Assembly: GCA_963818725.1 (NCBI GenBank)
Contig: CAWFTU010000002.1
Coordinates: forward strand, 186,001 to 250,000
Reading direction: 5' to 3'
From: DATFDN01 sp963818725
GTDB lineage: Bacteria > Pseudomonadota > Alphaproteobacteria > Acetobacterales > Acetobacteraceae
DNA length: 64,000 bases
The translations under genes and the position numbers were made by a program. Positions 26,268 to 34,446 of the stretch are shown one piece after another. The notes below the pieces were generated by a model that did not search any database, had not been told where the DNA came from, and saw only the letters and a program-made list of their open reading frames with translations. Numbering within the stretch: the stretch's first letter is position 1; each line of letters opens with the position of its first letter.

Positions 26268-27478
26268 CGCGGGATCAGGCTTTGCAACGGCACCGCGGCA
26301 TCTTCCAGGCGTGCCGGGTCGGCGCGCGCGCGTGCCTTGATGAGCGCGGTGCCCGCGCGGATCTCGCGCGGATTGTCCGCCGCCGTGATGCCAACAACCG
26401 TCCCGTCCTCAGCCAGGTGGATCGCGGTGAACGCGCCGGGGCCGCGCAGCACCGTGCGTGCCGCCTCGGTTGGCAGCCCCGCGACTTGCAGATTCACGCC
26501 ATGCTGGTCAGTCCAGAACCACGGCACGTCGTCGTAGGCCACCGGGGCGCCAGCTATCGCCCGGCCGACCGCAACGCCGTGGTTCTGCGCATGCCGCCAC
26601 AATTCCAGCCGTAGTAGCCGATGCCCATAGAGTGGATGCGGAAACGCGGCGACATCGCCCGCCGCGTAAACGCCGGGCGCGCTGGTCTGGCCGAACGCGT
26701 CAACGACGATACCGCCGTCGACATCCAGCCCGGCCTGCTCGGCCAAGGCGAGATGGCGTTCCATTCCCACGCCGGCCACCACGATATCGGCCGGCACCGC
26801 CTCCGCCTCGCCGTAGATCACACGCTCGCTGCGGTCGGCTTCGCGCTCCAGCGCCTTGACGATCACGCCACAGCGCAACACGACGCCATGGCGTGCGTGC
26901 AGCTCGGAGATGAAGCGCGCGCCCTCGGGCGACACCGAACGCCCCATTGGCGCCAGAGCCGCTTCCAGCACCGTCACCTCGGCCCCCAGCGCGCGCGCCG
27001 AGGCCGCGATCTCCAGCCCAATGACTCCCGCGCCGATGCAGACCACGCGCCGGGCCGACGCGAGGCGCTGACGCAGCGCGAGCGCCTGGTCCACCGTGCG
27101 CAGCAATAGCGCCCGCTCTCCACCCGGCACGCCGAGCAGGCGGGCGCGGCCGCCGGTCGCGAGCAGAAGCCGGTCATAGGACAGCACGCGCCCGTCGCCG
27201 AGCTCGACCTGCCGGCTCGTCACATCCAGGAACACAACGGGCATGCCAAGCACGAACTCGATCCGCTGCGCCTCGTATTTCGCCGGATCGTGAAAGTACT
27301 GCACCCCCGGTTGCGGGTCGGCGGTCAGCATCGCTTTGGAAAGCGGCGGGCGTTCGTAGGGAAGCCAAGTCTCCTCTCCCACCACGAGAATGCGGCCCGT
27401 GAATCCTGCCTGGCGCATGGAGACCGCCGCCCAGGCGCCCGCCTGGCCGGCGCCGACGATGATGTGGGTCGTGCTCAT
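26264..27478 (-). CDS. Ferredoxin-reductase-type FAD/NAD(P)H oxidoreductase
   Basis: 404 residues. HIIVGAGQAGAWAAVSM (5-21) binds FAD. VVCIGAGVIGLEIAASARALG binds NAD(P)H, and the GVYAAGDVAAFPHPLYG block is the second FAD contact. YERPPLSKAML is the hallmark of the rubredoxin/ferredoxin reductases that serve Rieske oxygenases and P450s. The C-terminal dimerisation-like domain (PWFWTDQHGVNLQVAG) is present. It is divergent from the Rieske ferredoxin gene with a 95-base gap, so the two form an electron-transfer pair from NAD(P)H. No terminal oxygenase is seen nearby. Confidence 0.92.
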   Translation of the reverse strand: MSTTHIIVGAGQAGAWAAVSMRQAGFTGRILVVGEETWLPYERPPLSKAMLTADPQPGVQYFHDPAKYEAQRIEFVLGMPVVFLDVTSRQVELGDGRVLSYDRLLLATGGRARLLGVPGGERALLLRTVDQALALRQRLASARRVVCIGAGVIGLEIAASARALGAEVTVLEAALAPMGRSVSPEGARFISELHARHGVVLRCGVIVKALEREADRSERVIYGEAEAVPADIVVAGVGMERHLALAEQAGLDVDGGIVVDAFGQTSAPGVYAAGDVAAFPHPLYGHRLLRLELWRHAQNHGVAVGRAIAGAPVAYDDVPWFWTDQHGVNLQVAGLPTEAARTVLRGPGAFTAIHLAEDGTVVGITAADNPREIRAGTALIKARARADPARLEDAAVPLQSLIPR

Positions 27479-27573
27479 GACGCGACATTCGCCCGGCCGC
27501 CCCGCCGCGCCAAGCCTTGGCCCGGCGCCCCCGGGCTGGCATTGTCGCGCGCAAGGTAGCCTCGGAGGACAGG

Positions 27574-27894
27574 ATGGCGGAGAACTGGGTGCGCGTGGCC
27601 GGAACGGCGGACGTGCCAGAGAATGGCGTGATCGGGGTGCGCGTCGGCGGGCGCGAGATCGCGCTCTATCACCTTCCGGACGGCGAGTTCCGCGCCACCG
27701 ACAATGTCTGCACGCACGAATACGCGCAGCTCTCCGACGGTTGGCTCGAAGGCAACGAGATCGAGTGCCCGCTGCACGCCGCCCGGTTCGACGTGCGCAC
27801 CGGCAAGGCCCTGTGCGCCCCCGCCGACACGGATTTGCCGGTCTTCGAGGTGCGCGTGGAGGGGACGGATCTGCTCGTCAATCTGCCAAGCTAG
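27574..27894 (+). CDS. Rieske [2Fe-2S] ferredoxin
   Basis: 106 residues from an ATG with GGAGG upstream. The cluster ligands are clear: CTHEYAQL (Cys and His) and CPLHAARFDV (Cys and His) at the usual spacing, followed by GKALCAPAD. This is the size and layout of soluble Rieske ferredoxins that shuttle electrons from a reductase to an oxygenase. The LLM oxidoreductase starts 12 bases downstream. Reductase and ferredoxin are therefore adjacent and divergent, and an oxygenase partner is missing. Confidence 0.93.
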   Translation: MAENWVRVAGTADVPENGVIGVRVGGREIALYHLPDGEFRATDNVCTHEYAQLSDGWLEGNEIECPLHAARFDVRTGKALCAPADTDLPVFEVRVEGTDLLVNLPS

Positions 27895-27906
27895 GGGAGG
27901 GAGACC

Positions 27907-28761
27907 ATGGATTTCGCTGCCTCGATCTTCACCACCGACTACTCGATTCCGCCGCACCAGCTTGCGACCGCGCTGGAGGAGCGCGGCTTCGAGTCGCTGT
28001 GGGCGCCGGAGCATTCCCATATCCCTCTGTCGCGGCGCTCGCCCTGGCCGGGCGGGGGTGAGCTGCCCAAGCCGTATTACGATTGCCTCGACCCGTTCGT
28101 GGTGCTGAGCATCGCCGCGGCCGTGACGCAGCGGCTTCGGCTCGGCACCGGGGTCTGTCTCGTGATCCAGCGCGACACCATCCAGACCGCGAAGCTTGTC
28201 GCCTCGCTCGACCAGGCGTCGGGAGGGCGGTTCCTGTTCGGTATCGGCGGTGGCTGGAACGCCGAGGAGATGGAGGATCACGGCACCGTCTTCGCCACGC
28301 GCTTCAAGAAGATGCGCGAGCAGGTCGAGGCGATGAAGGCGATCTGGACCCAGTCGAAGCCGGAGTACACGGGCGAGTTCGTCAGCTTCCCGCCGATGAT
28401 GGCCTGGCCCAAGCCGGTGCAGAAGCCGCACCCGCCGGTGATCGTGGGCGGCGCCTTCCCGCACGCGGCGCGGCGGGCAATCCGCTATGGCGAGGGCTGG
28501 ATCCCCATCGCCGGCCGCGCGAGTGCCGAGTCCCTGGAGACGCAGGTCCAGGAGTTTCGCCGCATGGTGACGGAGGCCGGCCGCGATCCCGCGAGCGTGC
28601 CAGTGACCCTGTTCGGGGTACCGGCGGATGCCAATCTTATCAAGCGCTATCGCGACCTCGGCATCGCCCGGGTGCTGACGAATCTGCCTTCGGAATCGGC
28701 GGACAAGATCTTGCCAATCCTGGATCACTGGCAGGCGATCATCCGGGACGTGAACGGCTAA
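27907..28761 (+). CDS. LLM-class (F420-type) oxidoreductase
   Basis: 284 residues of luciferase-like fold. GFESLWAPEHSHIPL, RLRLGTGVCLVIQRD, GGRFLFGIGGGWNAEEM and HPPVIVGGAFPHAARRA match the Rv2161c/TIGR03619-like group of F420- or FMN-dependent oxidoreductases. GGGAGGGAG precedes the ATG. It is cotranscribed with the Rieske ferredoxin, 12 bases upstream. The close link suggests the ferredoxin or its reductase could supply electrons to this enzyme, which would be unusual and is only an inference. Confidence 0.88.
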   Translation: MDFAASIFTTDYSIPPHQLATALEERGFESLWAPEHSHIPLSRRSPWPGGGELPKPYYDCLDPFVVLSIAAAVTQRLRLGTGVCLVIQRDTIQTAKLVASLDQASGGRFLFGIGGGWNAEEMEDHGTVFATRFKKMREQVEAMKAIWTQSKPEYTGEFVSFPPMMAWPKPVQKPHPPVIVGGAFPHAARRAIRYGEGWIPIAGRASAESLETQVQEFRRMVTEAGRDPASVPVTLFGVPADANLIKRYRDLGIARVLTNLPSESADKILPILDHWQAIIRDVNG

Positions 28762-28812
28762 GTGACCGACCCGTGAGGCGAGGGGGGTTTGGGGAGCCTG
28801 CGCAGGCCCCCA

Positions 28813-30036
28813 TCAAGCCGGTGAGACGCGTGCCCGAGCCGGTCGCCTCCGCGCGCGCCAATCCCCTGCCAGGGCGAGCAGGACCGTCATCAGCATGAAC
28901 GCCACAGAAGAGTAGAACACCCATCGCGGCGCCCCGCGATCCATGATCCAGCCGGCGAGCATCGGCCCGACAGCGCCGCCAATGTTAAATCCGGTGGTCA
29001 CGATCCCGAACACCCGCCCCGACGCTCCCGGCGCCGCCGCGGCGCGCACCATCATGTCGCGGGACGGCATGATGAGGCCCGACAGGAAGCCGATACTCGC
29101 CATGACGACCAGCAAGGCGGCATTTCCTGGAAAGATCGTGCCGATCAGCAGCGTCAGCGCGGCTGAGCCGGCATAACCCGCCGCCGCCACCTCGGCATGG
29201 CGGCGCGTCGTATCGGCGATGAACCCGCCCGCCAGCACGCCGGCGGCGATCGCGAACAGGAAGACGCTCAGCGCGCCGTTGGCCAGCGTCAGCGGCACGG
29301 CGTAGAGCGCGACCAAGGCGACGGCGGAGAAGTTCTGGATGCCGGCGCTGGAAAGGCTCATCAGCGTGTAGAACACCGTCAGCCCCAGCACCGCCGGAGT
29401 GAGCACCTTGGCTGGTTGTGCCACGGCGTGAGCGGGTGCTGCCGCGTGCCCCTGTCCCTGCGTGTCCAGACCCGTGGCGGCAAGCAGCGGCAGCGCGGCA
29501 AGCGGCCCGATCACGGCCGCGACGCCCAGCGCCGCCTGCATCCCGGCGGCGTGGCTGACGGCCAGCATGATCGGCGGCGCGATGGCGCCCCCGAAGAAGC
29601 CCGCGAAGGTGTGGAAGGAAAAGGCGCGGCCAATCCGAGCGGACTCGATCACCGCCGAGAGGATGGCGTAGTCGGAGGGGTGATAGACGGCGTTCGCGAG
29701 CCCGGCCGCCGCCACGCCGGCGAGCAGCACCGGATAGGTCGGCACCGCCGCGATCGCTCCCCAAGCCGCCCCCGACAGGATTAGCCCGCCCACCAGCACC
29801 CGCCGCGCGCCCCAGCGATCAACCACCCAGCCCATCGGAGCCTGGATCGCCGCGGAGACGACGTTGAACACCGTGAGCGCGAAGCCAAGCTCGACGAAGC
29901 CCACGCCCAGGCGCGCGCGCAGCAGCGGGAACAGGGGAATCAGCACCAAGCAATGGAAGTGGCTGACCAGATGCGCCGCGCAGATAAGCGCGAGCGCCTT
30001 GATCTCCCTTGCCCGACGGGCTGCCTCAAGCGTCAT
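28813..30036 (-). CDS. MFS transporter
   Basis: 407 residues with about 12 membrane segments. The motif A loop appears as GWVVDRWGARRVLVG (about 70-84). The N-terminus HLVSHFHCLVLIPLFPLL resembles the fosmidomycin-resistance/Rv1877-like drug and metabolite branch. The ATG at 30036 has a GGAG element; an open frame upstream overlaps the previous gene and is rejected. It follows the LivK-type binding protein by 17 bases, so it is the last gene of the acyl-CoA dehydrogenase unit. It may import or export the compound degraded there. Confidence 0.85.
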   Translation of the reverse strand: MTLEAARRAREIKALALICAAHLVSHFHCLVLIPLFPLLRARLGVGFVELGFALTVFNVVSAAIQAPMGWVVDRWGARRVLVGGLILSGAAWGAIAAVPTYPVLLAGVAAAGLANAVYHPSDYAILSAVIESARIGRAFSFHTFAGFFGGAIAPPIMLAVSHAAGMQAALGVAAVIGPLAALPLLAATGLDTQGQGHAAAPAHAVAQPAKVLTPAVLGLTVFYTLMSLSSAGIQNFSAVALVALYAVPLTLANGALSVFLFAIAAGVLAGGFIADTTRRHAEVAAAGYAGSAALTLLIGTIFPGNAALLVVMASIGFLSGLIMPSRDMMVRAAAAPGASGRVFGIVTTGFNIGGAVGPMLAGWIMDRGAPRWVFYSSVAFMLMTVLLALAGDWRARRRPARARVSPA

Positions 30037-30053
30037 GCGTGCGGCTCCGATTG

Positions 30054-31295
30054 TCAGCTCTTGACCAGCGGGCAGCCGCCCGCCTCCAGCGGGCGAAACG
30101 CCTGATCGGCGGGGATGGTGCGGCGCAGGGTCAGCAAATCCCATGGCCCCCTGGATTCCGCCGGCGCCTTGACCTGGAACAAATACATGTCGTGGACCAC
30201 CCGTCCATCGGCGCGCACGCGCATCTCGCCGAACAGCTTATCGTCGATCGGCTTGGAGCGCATCTCAGCCACCACCGCCCGTCCGCTAGCCTTGGCGCGG
30301 TCCACGCCGATCGCCTTCGCCGCGCTCAGGTAATTGGTGATGGCGGAGTACTGTCCGGCGTGATCGGAGCTGGGCATGGCGCCGCCCATGCGCTTGGCGA
30401 AGCGCTCGCCGAACGCCCGCGTGTTGTCGTTCAGATCCCAGTAAAAAGCGTCGGTCAGAAGCACGCCTTGCGCCGCCTGCAAGCCGACGCCATGGACATC
30501 GGGCAGCAGCATCAGCAGCGCCGCGACCTTCTGCCCACCCCGTGCGATTCCGAACTCGGCCGCCTGCTTGATGCAGTTGACCGTGTCCGCCCCGCCATTG
30601 GCGAGCCCGATCACGTTCGCCCCGCTGGCGCGCGCCTGCACCAGGGCGGCCGAAAAATCCGTCGTTCCCGGAAACGGCGTCATCGTCTGGCCAAGCACCC
30701 TGCCGCCGCCGGCCTCCACGAAGCGGGCGGAGTTGCTCTCCAGCGAATGGCCGAACGTGTAGTCGGCGGTGATGAAGTACCAGGTCTTACCGCCCTCTTT
30801 CAGGATCGCGTTCACTGTCGCATGCGGCATCGACCAGGTGTCGAGCACCCAGTGCAGGTGATTCGGCCCGCATCCCGTGCCGGTGATTTGGGCCGAGGCA
30901 GCACCGGTGAAGATCGCCAGCTTGTCGCGCTGGTCGACCATGTGTCCGACAGCGAGCGCGGCGGAGGACAGCGGCAGGTCGGTGATGAGATCCACGCCCT
31001 GATTATCGAGCCAGTCGGTTGCGATGTTGACGGCTATATTTGGCTTGTCCTGCATGTCGGCCGCGAGCAGCTCGACCTTGATGCCGGGGTTGGCCTGCGT
31101 GAAGTCCTCGACCGCCATCTTCGAGGCCATGACGGAGCCCGGCCCGGTATTGGCCGCATAGGGACCGCTCATGTCGGTCAGGACGCCGATGCGGATCGGC
31201 TTCTGCTGCGCGCGCGCGGGACGGGGCAAGACGGCGGCCGATGTCACTGCGAGCCCCGTGCCAAGGAGCCCTCGGCGTGTCACGGTGATGGACAT
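30054..31295 (-). CDS. LivK-type ABC substrate-binding protein (orphan)
   Basis: 413 residues. A twin-arginine-like N-terminus (TVTRRGLLGTGLAVTSAAVLPRPARA-Q) is followed by IRIGVLTDMSGPYA. That opening is typical of type 1 periplasmic binding proteins of the branched-chain amino-acid/aromatic-acid family. FPGTTDFSAALVQARASGA and GHSLESNSARFVEAGG fit the same family. GGGAGGCAGG precedes the ATG. No permease or ATPase of the LIV type is adjacent, so it must work with components elsewhere, or in sensing. It lies between the acyl-CoA dehydrogenase pair and an MFS carrier. Confidence 0.9.
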   Translation of the reverse strand: MSITVTRRGLLGTGLAVTSAAVLPRPARAQQKPIRIGVLTDMSGPYAANTGPGSVMASKMAVEDFTQANPGIKVELLAADMQDKPNIAVNIATDWLDNQGVDLITDLPLSSAALAVGHMVDQRDKLAIFTGAASAQITGTGCGPNHLHWVLDTWSMPHATVNAILKEGGKTWYFITADYTFGHSLESNSARFVEAGGGRVLGQTMTPFPGTTDFSAALVQARASGANVIGLANGGADTVNCIKQAAEFGIARGGQKVAALLMLLPDVHGVGLQAAQGVLLTDAFYWDLNDNTRAFGERFAKRMGGAMPSSDHAGQYSAITNYLSAAKAIGVDRAKASGRAVVAEMRSKPIDDKLFGEMRVRADGRVVHDMYLFQVKAPAESRGPWDLLTLRRTIPADQAFRPLEAGGCPLVKS

Positions 31296-31332
31296 GAACC
31301 TGCCTCCCTGATGGTTTCTCGTGGATTTTTTA

Positions 31333-31420
31333 CCGTCATGCTCGCGCTCGTCGCGAGCATCCACGCCTTTTTTGACCGTGGCAACACCGTGGATGCCCGT
31401 GACAAGCACGGGCATGACGG
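31333..31420. repeat. Pair of inverted 33-bp REP-like units
   Basis: Unit 1 (31333-31365) and unit 2 (31388-31420) are inverted versions of one sequence, CGTGGATGC(C/T)CG...CGGGCATGACGG, each with its own hairpin. This GTGGATG...CATGAC pattern is a common dispersed intergenic repeat in alphaproteobacteria. It lies between the dehydrogenase and binding-protein genes of one unit and may affect mRNA processing. Confidence 0.75.
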
Positions 31421-31456
31421 ATTTGGTAACAGGCCCGAGCAAGACGCCAAACGCTG

Positions 31457-32539
31457 CTACGCTTCCGTCAGCGTCGGCCACAGCGCCTCCGCGCCGCGGG
31501 CGCACATGATCGTCCCGATGCGCGACGCCCACTCGGCCTCCGAGCCGAACTCGTCGCGCCAGGACCATAGCCGGCGCGTGCTGAGCTGGAGCGCGTATTC
31601 CTGGGTAAAGCCGATGGCCCCATGCACCTGATGGGCGATCTCGGCGGCCGTGGTGGCCGCCTCGCCGGCGCGGGTCTTGGCGATCCCGATCAGCAATTCC
31701 CGCAACTCAGGGTCCGGGCTGGCCAGCGCCTCCGCCCCCGCCTCGGCCGCCGCGCCGGCAGCGGCGACCTGGCCGGCGAGCACGGCCATCTGCTGCTGCA
31801 CCGCCTGGAACTTGGCGATCGGCCGGCCGAATTGCTTGCGCTCCTGCACGTAGGTCAGCGCGGTGTCCAAGGCGCGCTCCAACGCCCCCGCCATCAGAGC
31901 CGCACGGGCCACCGCGCCGCGCCGGTACACCTCCGCTCTGTCAGCGCCCGAGCGAACCGGCGCCACCGCTTCTCCCGACAAAGGGACGGCCTCGAACACG
32001 AGCGTGTCCCGCGGCTCGCCGGCCAGGTTGCGCCCGCGCGCGACCTCGACGCTGTTGGTGCCGTCGAGCACCACGGCCATTTGCCCACCGGGCGCCTCGG
32101 CCAGCAGCACGAGCCGGGTTGCCTGTGCGCCCCACGGCACGCGGCTCGCGCGGCCCGAGAGGCGCCATCCGGCGCCGTCGCGTTCGAGACGCAGGCGGTC
32201 CTCCGGCCGAACCGGAGCGACGGTCATGGGCGCCTCGGTGATCCCCAGCCCAGCGTTGGCCGCCACCCAGGCGGCGATCATGGTCTCGGCCAGCGGGATC
32301 GGCGCGGCGTGGCGCCCAGCGACCCGGAGAGCGGCAATCACATCCGTCCACTCGGCACCGGAACCGCCGGACAGTTCGGGCACCGCCGCCAACGGCACGC
32401 CGGTCTCGGCGACCGCGCGCCATAGCTCGGCGGGAAAGGCGCCGCGCTCGGGGCGGTCGATCACCTCCCGGGTGCTACGGCTCTCGAACAGCCGGGCCAT
32501 GCTGTCGAGAAGAAGGCGGGTCTCCTCGCGCTGTGCCAT
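31457..32539 (-). CDS. Acyl-CoA dehydrogenase, small-type subunit
   Basis: 360 residues. The N-terminal helical region, a divergent middle domain and a C-terminal domain with ERKQFGRPIAKFQAVQQQMA and IAHQVHGAIGFTQEYALQL are those of acyl-CoA dehydrogenases. Compared with typical members the middle beta domain is degenerate. It follows the larger dehydrogenase gene by 13 bases. Such adjacent unequal pairs form heteromeric enzymes in steroid and terpenoid side-chain oxidation. The substrate is a CoA thioester that is oxidised at the alpha-beta bond with FAD. Confidence 0.88.
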   Translation of the reverse strand: MAQREETRLLLDSMARLFESRSTREVIDRPERGAFPAELWRAVAETGVPLAAVPELSGGSGAEWTDVIAALRVAGRHAAPIPLAETMIAAWVAANAGLGITEAPMTVAPVRPEDRLRLERDGAGWRLSGRASRVPWGAQATRLVLLAEAPGGQMAVVLDGTNSVEVARGRNLAGEPRDTLVFEAVPLSGEAVAPVRSGADRAEVYRRGAVARAALMAGALERALDTALTYVQERKQFGRPIAKFQAVQQQMAVLAGQVAAAGAAAEAGAEALASPDPELRELLIGIAKTRAGEAATTAAEIAHQVHGAIGFTQEYALQLSTRRLWSWRDEFGSEAEWASRIGTIMCARGAEALWPTLTEA

Positions 32540-32552
32540 GACGTCCTCCCGC

Positions 32553-33698
32553 TCAGCGCAGGCCCAAGCCGCGCGCGATGATGCCGCGCAGGATCTCGCG
32601 CGTGCCGCCCTGGATGGACAGGCGCGGCGCGTTCATGATTCCCGAGGCCAGCATAGCGACATAGGCATCGGCCGCTTCCAGCTCGGGCTCGGCCGGGAAC
32701 AGGGTGCGCGCGACATTTGGCAAGTCCTGCTCGTAGCGCGTGCCCAGATCCTTCACCACCGCCGCCTCGTTGAGCGGCTGCTCGCCCGCTTGCATCATGC
32801 CGGCGATCGAGAGCGACATGCGCCGCAACGTGGCGAGTTGCGCGACCATGCGTCCGATCGCCGCCGCTGTCGCACGGTCCGGCTCCGGCCCGGCGGCGCG
32901 GACCATTTCCTTGAGCAGCTTGAACAGCACCAGGAAGCGATCCGGCGCGCTGCGCTCGAACGCAAGCTCGCTCGTCACCTGCTTCCACCCGTCGCCTTCC
33001 TCGCCCAGCAGGCAGTCATCCGGGACGAACAGGTCGGTGAGGAAAACCTCGTTGAAATGGTGCTCGCCCAGGAGATTGAGCACCGGCCGGACCTCGATAC
33101 CGGGCGATTTCAGGTCAACCAGGAATTGCGTCGCTCCCGCGTGCCGGTCCGCCTCCTCGCCCTCGCGCGCCATCTTGCAGAACAGGATCATCCAGTCCGA
33201 TTGATGCGCGTTGGAGGTCCACAGCTTGGTGCCGTTCACCCGATAGCCGCCGTCCACCGTCACCGCGCGGGTGCGCGTGCCGGCGAGGTCGGAGCCGGAA
33301 TCGGGCTCGCTCATGCCGATGCAGAAGCTGATCTCGGCGCGGGCTATGCGCGGAAGGAATCGCTGCCGCTGCGCCTCGGTGCCGAATCGTAGGATGTTCG
33401 GCCCGCTCTGGCGATCGGCGGTGTAATGAAAGCCCACCGGCGCACCCGCGGCCAGCATCTCCTCGATGACGACGTAGCGTTCGAGGGCGCTGCGCTCCTG
33501 GCCGCCGTATCTCTTTGGCCAAGTCATGCCGATCCAGCCGCGCTCGGCCATGGCGGCGCTGAAGGCGCGGCTGCGGCCGTCCTCGGCGGTGCGGATCAGA
33601 TCCCTGTGCTGGTCGAGGAAGTCGCGCACCTCGCAGCGGAGCGCGGTGGCCTCGGGCGGCAGGGTAACGGGGTCGAAGCGGAACGCCTGGAAGGTCAT
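32553..33698 (-). CDS. Acyl-CoA dehydrogenase, large-type subunit
   Basis: 381 residues from the ATG at 33698 (AAGGGA upstream). The flavin-binding signature FCIGMSEPDSGSDLAGTRTRA and NGTKLWTSNAHQSDWMI are classic. The C-terminus reads LSIQGGTREILRGIIARGLG. In canonical medium-chain enzymes this position is YEGT, with the Glu as catalytic base; here it is QGGT, so that Glu is absent. This supports a heteromeric enzyme with the neighbouring subunit, or a base elsewhere in the sequence as in isovaleryl-CoA dehydrogenase. It is the first gene of the minus-strand unit. Confidence 0.9.
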   Translation of the reverse strand: MTFQAFRFDPVTLPPEATALRCEVRDFLDQHRDLIRTAEDGRSRAFSAAMAERGWIGMTWPKRYGGQERSALERYVVIEEMLAAGAPVGFHYTADRQSGPNILRFGTEAQRQRFLPRIARAEISFCIGMSEPDSGSDLAGTRTRAVTVDGGYRVNGTKLWTSNAHQSDWMILFCKMAREGEEADRHAGATQFLVDLKSPGIEVRPVLNLLGEHHFNEVFLTDLFVPDDCLLGEEGDGWKQVTSELAFERSAPDRFLVLFKLLKEMVRAAGPEPDRATAAAIGRMVAQLATLRRMSLSIAGMMQAGEQPLNEAAVVKDLGTRYEQDLPNVARTLFPAEPELEAADAYVAMLASGIMNAPRLSIQGGTREILRGIIARGLGLR

Positions 33699-33809
33699 TG
33701 GCGCCGTTCCCTTATGGCGCTGGTCGTTGTAGCGGCCCGTTGGGAAGGCTGGCAATCAGGGCGCAAATACCATATACGAAGACGGAGTGTATCAGGCTGG
33801 GGGTGGGCC

Positions 33810-34040
33810 ATGCAGGTCGGCAAATGGGGCAACAGCCTCGCGGTGCGCCTGCCCGCGGTCGTTGTCGAGGCGCTCGGCCTTAAGGAAGGCGATGATATCG
33901 CGATCGAGATCGCCGGCGCGCGCACCTTCCGGGTAAGCCGCGACGACAGCCGGGCCGAGGCCTTGCAGCGGCTGCAAGCGCTGCAAAAGCCGCTGCCACC
34001 CGGTTTCCGGTTCAACCGGGACGAGGCGCATGAGCGATGA
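33810..34040 (+). CDS. AbrB/MazE-type antitoxin
   Basis: 76 residues. GKWGNSLAVRLPAVVVEALGLKEGDDIAIEI is a swapped-hairpin AbrB DNA-binding domain. The basic, flexible C-terminus (ALQKPLPPGFRFNRDEAHER) is the usual toxin-binding tail. It overlaps the PIN-domain toxin gene by 11 bases. It should neutralise the toxin and repress the operon from its own promoter. Confidence 0.88.
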   Translation: MQVGKWGNSLAVRLPAVVVEALGLKEGDDIAIEIAGARTFRVSRDDSRAEALQRLQALQKPLPPGFRFNRDEAHER

Positions 34041-34446
34041 CGTCTTCCTTGACACCAACATTCTCGTTTATGCCACGGCAAAGGAAGATCCGCGTGCCGC
34101 CACCGCGCTTCGCCTGCTGTCGGCCGGCGGCGCGGTCAGCGTGCAGGTTCTCAATGAATTCGCCAGCGTCGCCCGGCGCAAGCTGAGATGGTCCTGGCCG
34201 GAGGTGACTCGCGCCCTCGCGGAGTTCCGCATCCTGCTGCACCCGCCGCGGGCTATCACGTTCGCGACTTACGAGATGGCCCTGGAGATCGCGCAACGCG
34301 ATGGGATGAGCATGTATGATGCGCTCATTGTTGCGTCGGCTTTGGAAGCGGGCTGCGCAATACTCCTGTCGGAGGACATGCCGGATGGGCACGTCATCGA
34401 CGGCCGGCTGACGATCCGCAACCCGTTCAACGTCATACAGGCTTGA
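34030..34446 (+). CDS. vapC: PIN-domain toxin (VapC-like)
   Basis: 138 residues. The PIN acidic residues are visible: FLDTNILVY (Asp), QVLNEFASV (Glu), and MSMYDALIVASALEAGC (Asp). This is the pattern of VapC-type ribonucleases, which cleave tRNA or rRNA when freed from antitoxin. The gene overlaps the antitoxin by 11 bases, the usual coupling. Its end overlaps the convergent decarboxylase gene by 14 bases. Confidence 0.9.
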   Translation: MSDDVFLDTNILVYATAKEDPRAATALRLLSAGGAVSVQVLNEFASVARRKLRWSWPEVTRALAEFRILLHPPRAITFATYEMALEIAQRDGMSMYDALIVASALEAGCAILLSEDMPDGHVIDGRLTIRNPFNVIQA

